Below, in pieces: positions 5,744 through 9,254 of a stretch of 9,254 nucleotides of DNA. Origin of the DNA: 1XD8-76 sp051880335 (GTDB lineage Bacteria; Bacillota; Clostridia; Lachnospirales; Lachnospiraceae); the NCBI GenBank assembly GCA_051880335.1, contig JBJENT010000198.1, positions 1 to 9,254 on the forward strand. The letters are read 5' to 3'. Every line of letters starts with the position of its first letter. Within the stretch, counting starts at the first letter, position 1. The notes below the pieces were generated by a model that was not told the DNA's origin, ran no database searches, and saw only the letters and a list, made by a program, of their open reading frames with translations. A program made the translations under genes and the position numbers.

Positions 5744-6877
5744 ATGTATAAAGTTTTAAAAACCGAGGGAAGAGCCAAAAGAGCCGAGTTTACAACGGTT
5801 CATGGCACTGTACAGACTCCGGTATTTATGAATGTGGGAACAGTTGCGGCTATCAAGGGCGCTGTTTCTACAGAAGATCTGGAAGGGATTGGAACACAGA
5901 TTGAGCTTTCCAACACTTATCATCTTCATGTCAGACCGGGGGACAAGCTGATCAAGGAAGTTGGCGGACTTCATAAATTTATGTCCTGGAATAAACCTAT
6001 TTTGACGGATTCCGGCGGGTTTCAGGTCTTTTCACTGGCCAGTCTTCGTAAAATAACAGAGGAAGGCGTGGCTTTTCAGTCTCATGTGGATGGACGGAAA
6101 ATCTTTATGGGACCGGAAGAGAGTATGCAGATACAGTCCAATCTGGGTTCTACTATTGCCATGGCATTTGATGAATGTCCATCCAGTCTGGCGGATAGAA
6201 TCTATGTGCAGAATTCAGTTGATCGGACCACCAGATGGCTGGAGAGATGCAAGGTGGAAATGAACCGCTTAAACAGTCTGGAGGATACAGTGAATCCGTC
6301 CCAGATGTTGTTTGGCATCAACCAGGGAGCGGTTTTTTCAGATATCCGTATTGAACATGCAAAACGCATTTCAGAGATGGATCTGGATGGCTATGCAGTA
6401 GGCGGTCTGGCAGTGGGGGAAACCCATGAGGAAATGTACCGGATTCTGGAGGATACGGTACCTTATCTTCCAAAGGATAAACCCACCTACCTGATGGGTG
6501 TTGGTACACCGGCCAATATTCTGGAAGCAGTTTCCAGAGGTGTGGACTTCTTTGACTGTGTCTATCCCAGCCGAAATGGAAGACATGGACATGTATATAC
6601 TAATTTTGGCAAACTGAATCTGTTTAACCAGAAATACGAAAAAGATATGAGGCCTATAGAAGAAGGCTGTAACTGTCCGGCATGCCGAAGGTATTCCAGA
6701 GCCTATATCAGACATTTGCTGAAAGCAAAAGAAATGCTGGGAATGCGCCTTTGTGTTCTTCACAATCTGTATTTCTACAATACCATGATGACAGAGATCA
6801 GAGATGCTTTGGATGCAGGAAATTATGAGGCGTACAAGAAATTAAAACTGGAAAATATGGCAAGAGGGGTTGTCTAA
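5744..6877 (+). CDS. tgt: tRNA-guanine(34) transglycosylase
   Basis: A 377-residue enzyme that swaps guanine-34 of tRNAs with GUN anticodons (Asp, Asn, His, Tyr) for a 7-deazaguanine (preQ1 in most bacteria, queuine in salvagers), on the way to queuosine. The catalytic residues are seen: D89 in D-S-G-G-F-Q and the nucleophile D271 in F-D-C-V-Y-P-S-R-N-G-R-H-G-H. The zinc site is C309, C311, C314 and H340 (C-N-C-P-A-C ... L-H-N). Length is as expected. The ATG has GGAG at 5732-5735. No preQ1 synthesis genes (queCDEF) or queA are in the window, so which base is used cannot be told here. The tgt-yajC order is common in bacteria. There is no terminator on either side, so it may be co-transcribed with the VanY-like gene and yajC. 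Confidence 0.98.
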   Translation: MYKVLKTEGRAKRAEFTTVHGTVQTPVFMNVGTVAAIKGAVSTEDLEGIGTQIELSNTYHLHVRPGDKLIKEVGGLHKFMSWNKPILTDSGGFQVFSLASLRKITEEGVAFQSHVDGRKIFMGPEESMQIQSNLGSTIAMAFDECPSSLADRIYVQNSVDRTTRWLERCKVEMNRLNSLEDTVNPSQMLFGINQGAVFSDIRIEHAKRISEMDLDGYAVGGLAVGETHEEMYRILEDTVPYLPKDKPTYLMGVGTPANILEAVSRGVDFFDCVYPSRNGRHGHVYTNFGKLNLFNQKYEKDMRPIEEGCNCPACRRYSRAYIRHLLKAKEMLGMRLCVLHNLYFYNTMMTEIRDALDAGNYEAYKKLKLENMARGVV

Positions 6878-6898
6878 AACTGAAATCTTGTGTATGAT
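6870..6898 (+). promoter_or_regulatory. Candidate promoter of yajC inside the tgt 3' end
   Basis: TTGTCT (6870-6875, overlapping the tgt stop), a 17-bp spacer and TATGAT (6893-6898). The start would be near 6905, about 36 bases before yajC. Confidence 0.5.
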
Positions 6899-6940
6899 GT
6901 TATTTAAAGTTTTTTGAGACTGGAATAGGAGGAAGTTTTC

Positions 6941-7252
6941 ATGAATTTAAGTTTATTAACAGCAGCAGATGCAACAGGTGGCGGAATGTTTATGATTATC
7001 TGGCTTGTTGTCATTTTTGGCTTTATGTATTTCTTTATGATTCGTCCACAGAAAAAGGAGCAGAAACGTGTAGGCGCAATGCTTTCTGCAATGGAAATCG
7101 GCGATGTAGTATGTACTACAAGCGGGTTTTATGGCATTGTAATTGATATTACAGATGACACAGTAATTGTGGAATTTGGTAATAATAAGAACTGTCGTAT
7201 CCCTATGAAGAAAGAAGCAATTGCTGAAGTAGAAAAGGCAGAAGAAAACTAA
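6941..7252 (+). CDS. yajC: Preprotein translocase accessory subunit YajC
   Basis: A 103-residue single-pass membrane protein that joins SecDF as an auxiliary part of the Sec translocase. One transmembrane helix (about residues 15-34) follows a short N-terminus, then the family signature M-I-R-P-Q-K-K-E-Q-K. The soluble part has the typical M-E-x-G-D-x-V-x-T-x-S-G-x-x-G-x-V segment and ends in an acidic tail. AGGAGG (6926-6932 region) stands about eight bases before the ATG. It follows tgt, as in many bacteria, but secD and secF do not follow here: a strong terminator closes the unit. Confidence 0.96.
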   Translation: MNLSLLTAADATGGGMFMIIWLVVIFGFMYFFMIRPQKKEQKRVGAMLSAMEIGDVVCTTSGFYGIVIDITDDTVIVEFGNNKNCRIPMKKEAIAEVEKAEEN

Positions 7253-7266
7253 AAAGAATGATTCAG

Positions 7267-7296
7267 ATAAGGCATCCGAAAGGGTGCCTTATTTTT
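7267..7296 (+). terminator. Rho-independent terminator after yajC
   Basis: ATAAGGCATCC (7267-7277) pairs with GGGTGCCTTAT (7282-7292) in 11 pairs (one G-U), closed by a GAAA tetraloop of the stable GNRA type and followed by a T run (7292-7296). Confidence 0.92.
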
Positions 7297-7323
7297 GACT
7301 TTTTTGCCTGTTTCGATTATAGT
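7295..7323 (+). promoter_or_regulatory. Promoter of leuB
   Basis: TTGACT (7295-7300), a 17-bp spacer and TATAGT (7318-7323): five of six matches in both boxes. The start is expected near 7330. The leader of about 44 nt has no T-box or leucine leader peptide, so leucine control by attenuation is not visible. The -35 box overlaps the T run of the preceding terminator. Confidence 0.7.
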
Positions 7324-7373
7324 ATAAAGAATAGTATTTTACTATAAATGCAAAGAGGAAGAGGGAAAAGAAA

Positions 7374-8456
7374 ATGAAGTGTAAGATCACATGTATTCCG
7401 GGGGATGGAATCGGACCGGAAATCGTGGCAGAAGCCAAAAAAGTATTGTGTAAAGTGGCTGAAAAATATGGCCATGAAATGCAGTTTAAAGATATTTTAA
7501 TGGGGGGAGCTTCCATTGATGTACATGGTGTTCCGCTGACGGATGAGGCGATCGAGGATTGTAAAAATGCAGATGCGGTTTTGATGGGATCTATCGGGGG
7601 TAATACATCTACCTCACCATGGTACAAACTGCCACCGGAAAGAAGGCCGGAAGCAGGATTGTTAAAACTGCGAAAAGCACTGAATCTGTTTGCCAATTTA
7701 AGACCAGCCTATCTGTATGAAGAATTAGCAGCAGCTTGTCCTTTAAAGGAAGAAATCAGCAAAGCCGGTTTTGATATGATGATCATGCGGGAACTGACAG
7801 GCGGTTTGTATTTCGGGGAAAGAAAAACGGTAGAAGAAAATGGTGTCAGAAAAGCCATCGATACCTTAACTTATGATGAAAATGAGATTCGGAGAATTGC
7901 TATAAAAGGTTTTGAAATAGCCCGTAAAAGAAGAAACAAAGTGACTTCTGTAGACAAGGCAAATGTACTGGACTCCTCCAGACTCTGGAGAGCAGTCGTA
8001 AATGAAGTGGCAAAGGATTATCCGGATGTTACCTTAGAGCATATGCTGGTAGATAACTGTGCGATGCAGCTGGTAAAAGATCCTGCTCAGTTTGATGTAA
8101 TTTTAACGGAAAATATGTTTGGAGATATCCTGTCAGATGAGGCAAGTATGGTAACCGGTTCCATTGGAATGTTATCCTCTGCCAGTCTGAATGATTCCAA
8201 ATTCGGTCTTTATGAACCAAGCCATGGATCTGCTCCTGATATTGCGGGAATGGATATTGCCAATCCGATTGCAACGATTTTATCTGCATCCATGATGCTT
8301 CGATACAGCTTTAATCTGGACAAAGAAGCTGATGCAATCGATCAGGCAGTAAAAAAAGTACTGGAAGATGGTATTCGTACTGTGGATATTATGTCCGAGG
8401 GTATGAAACAGGTTGGTTGTAAAGAAATGGGAGATATGATCGTTGAAAGAATATGA
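7374..8456 (+). CDS. leuB: 3-isopropylmalate dehydrogenase
   Basis: A 360-residue enzyme that oxidatively decarboxylates (2R,3S)-3-isopropylmalate to 2-oxoisocaproate with NAD+, the third step of leucine synthesis. The family signature N-M-F-G-D-I-L-S-D-E-A-S lies at residues 247-258, and the metal-binding aspartates fall at D227, D251 and D255, the same numbers as in the E. coli enzyme. R-E-L-T-G-G-L-Y-F-G (about 139-148) and the N-L-R-P-A segment are the substrate-binding and LeuB-type motifs; they favour LeuB over isocitrate or tartrate dehydrogenase. GAGG/GAGGG (7355-7365) precedes the ATG. No leuA, leuC or leuD is in the window; the only gene in its transcript here is an adenosine deaminase homologue whose start overlaps the leuB end by 14 bases. 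Confidence 0.98.
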   Translation: MKCKITCIPGDGIGPEIVAEAKKVLCKVAEKYGHEMQFKDILMGGASIDVHGVPLTDEAIEDCKNADAVLMGSIGGNTSTSPWYKLPPERRPEAGLLKLRKALNLFANLRPAYLYEELAAACPLKEEISKAGFDMMIMRELTGGLYFGERKTVEENGVRKAIDTLTYDENEIRRIAIKGFEIARKRRNKVTSVDKANVLDSSRLWRAVVNEVAKDYPDVTLEHMLVDNCAMQLVKDPAQFDVILTENMFGDILSDEASMVTGSIGMLSSASLNDSKFGLYEPSHGSAPDIAGMDIANPIATILSASMMLRYSFNLDKEADAIDQAVKKVLEDGIRTVDIMSEGMKQVGCKEMGDMIVERI

Positions 8457-9254
8457 AAAAAATAAAGTAGATTTACATCTGCATATGGATGGTTCTTTAC
8501 CATTATCGATTATTCCGCGTCTGGCAGAAATGTCAGGGGTGACATTGCCGGATAAACCATTGGAAGAGGTTTTTTCCGTGCCGGCAGACTGTAGGTCATT
8601 GGTAGATTATTTGAAATGCTTTGACATGCCTGGGAAACTTTTACAGACAAAAGAATGTATTTCCTATGCCTTCGAGCATTTGTTACGGGAACTCTACCAA
8701 GATCATGTCATGCTGGCAGAAGTACGTTTTGCCCCACAGTTACATAAAAAAAGAGGTCTTACAGGAGAAGAAATCGTAAATGCTGCTATTTCCGGTATGG
8801 ACAAAGCACTTGCTGACTGTCCGGGAATGAAAGCCGGGTTGATTTTATGTATGATGATCGGTGGTGAGGAAGCAGAAAATCTGGAGACTGTGGAGCTGAC
8901 CGGAAGTTTTCTGGGAAAAGGTGTGATTGCTTTGGATATTGCCGGTGCAGAAGGCATGGAACCGGCTGAAAAATTTATTCCTATGTTCCGGAAAGCAAAA
9001 GAACTGGGCGTTCCTTTTACGATTCATGCAGGGGAATGTGGTTCCTTTGATCACATCAATCTGGCAATGGATTTAGGTGCTTCCCGAATTGGTCACGGTG
9101 TGGCTGCCATTTATTCGGAAGAAACCATGGAACGATTGGTGAGAGAACAGATTCCACTGGAAGTCTGCGTCATCAGTAATCTGCAGACCCTTGCGGTTCC
9201 TCCGGAGGAAACCCATCCGGTGAAAAAACTGCTGGATCGTGGCATTTGTGTTAC
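8443..9254 (+). CDS. Adenosine deaminase family protein (3' truncated)
   Basis: 270 codons are visible and the frame runs off the right edge. The family hydrolyses adenosine to inosine with a single zinc ion in an (alpha/beta)8 barrel. Seen are the zinc-binding H-L-H-M-D-G-S-L (H12, H14), D-I-A-G-A-E-G (loop equivalent to D-L-A-G-D-E), H195 and E198 in I-H-A-G-E, and H218 in R-I-G-H-G. The paired aspartates that complete the site lie beyond the window. The TTG at 8443 is forced: an in-frame TGA sits at 8437-8439, and the next ATG (8485) would remove the H-x-H motif. GGGAG (8429-8433) lies nine bases upstream of the TTG, inside leuB, so the gene overlaps leuB by 14 bases and is probably translationally coupled. 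Adenine or other purine-analogue deaminase activity cannot be excluded. Confidence 0.92.
   Translation, partial: MKEYEKNKVDLHLHMDGSLPLSIIPRLAEMSGVTLPDKPLEEVFSVPADCRSLVDYLKCFDMPGKLLQTKECISYAFEHLLRELYQDHVMLAEVRFAPQLHKKRGLTGEEIVNAAISGMDKALADCPGMKAGLILCMMIGGEEAENLETVELTGSFLGKGVIALDIAGAEGMEPAEKFIPMFRKAKELGVPFTIHAGECGSFDHINLAMDLGASRIGHGVAAIYSEETMERLVREQIPLEVCVISNLQTLAVPPEETHPVKKLLDRGICV

Noticed and set aside
7330..7373. T-box or leucine leader peptide upstream of leuB.
   Set aside because: The leader is about 44 nt with no specifier hairpin, no antiterminator and no run of leucine codons.

Overview
The window looks like chromosomal DNA of a low-GC anaerobic Firmicute, most likely a Lachnospiraceae-type Clostridia. 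The reasons are the AT-leaning composition, strong AGGAGG-type ribosome binding sites, TTG starts, the sigma-A promoter style and the protein families. No tRNA, rRNA, CRISPR array, insertion sequence or phage gene is visible.

Layout from left to right. (1) 1-618: 3' end of an unrecognised beta-rich protein made of two related modules. (2) 682-1590: a 10-helix EamA/DMT transporter closed by a strong terminator (1601-1660). (3) 1669-1705: a perfect 10-bp inverted repeat, followed by a TerB-like acidic helical protein (1739-2254) and a regulator with an N-terminal LytTR DNA-binding domain and a C-terminal PAS-like domain (2323-3114). (4) 3115-3347: a gene-poor stretch that is the most interesting part. 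It holds two 15-bp direct repeats exactly 21 bp apart, then a good sigma-A promoter (TTGTTT-17-TAATAT with an upstream TG), then about 90 nt of potential transcript ending in a very long terminator hairpin. (5) aroC (chorismate synthase) on the minus strand, 3348-4454, with its own promoter. (6) Divergent from it, a membrane-anchored VanY/M15 D,D-carboxypeptidase-like protein (4660-5697), then tgt (5744-6877) and yajC (6941-7252), closed by a GAAA-loop terminator. (7) leuB (7374-8456), with a near-consensus promoter packed against that terminator, and a downstream adenosine deaminase-family gene that overlaps leuB by 14 bases, starts at TTG and runs off the right edge.

The housekeeping genes (aroC, tgt, yajC, leuB, deaminase) are ordinary. 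The candidate novel system is the LytTR-PAS regulator with the adjacent short transcription unit. LytTR proteins typically bind two direct repeats about two helical turns apart just upstream of the -35 element, and that architecture lies directly after the regulator gene. The simplest model is a one-component sensor that activates a small terminated RNA, possibly carrying a 7-codon ORF, in the manner of the LytTR-controlled regulatory RNAs RNAIII (AgrA) and VR-RNA (VirR). The DNA layout is seen directly; the regulatory link and the RNA are inference.
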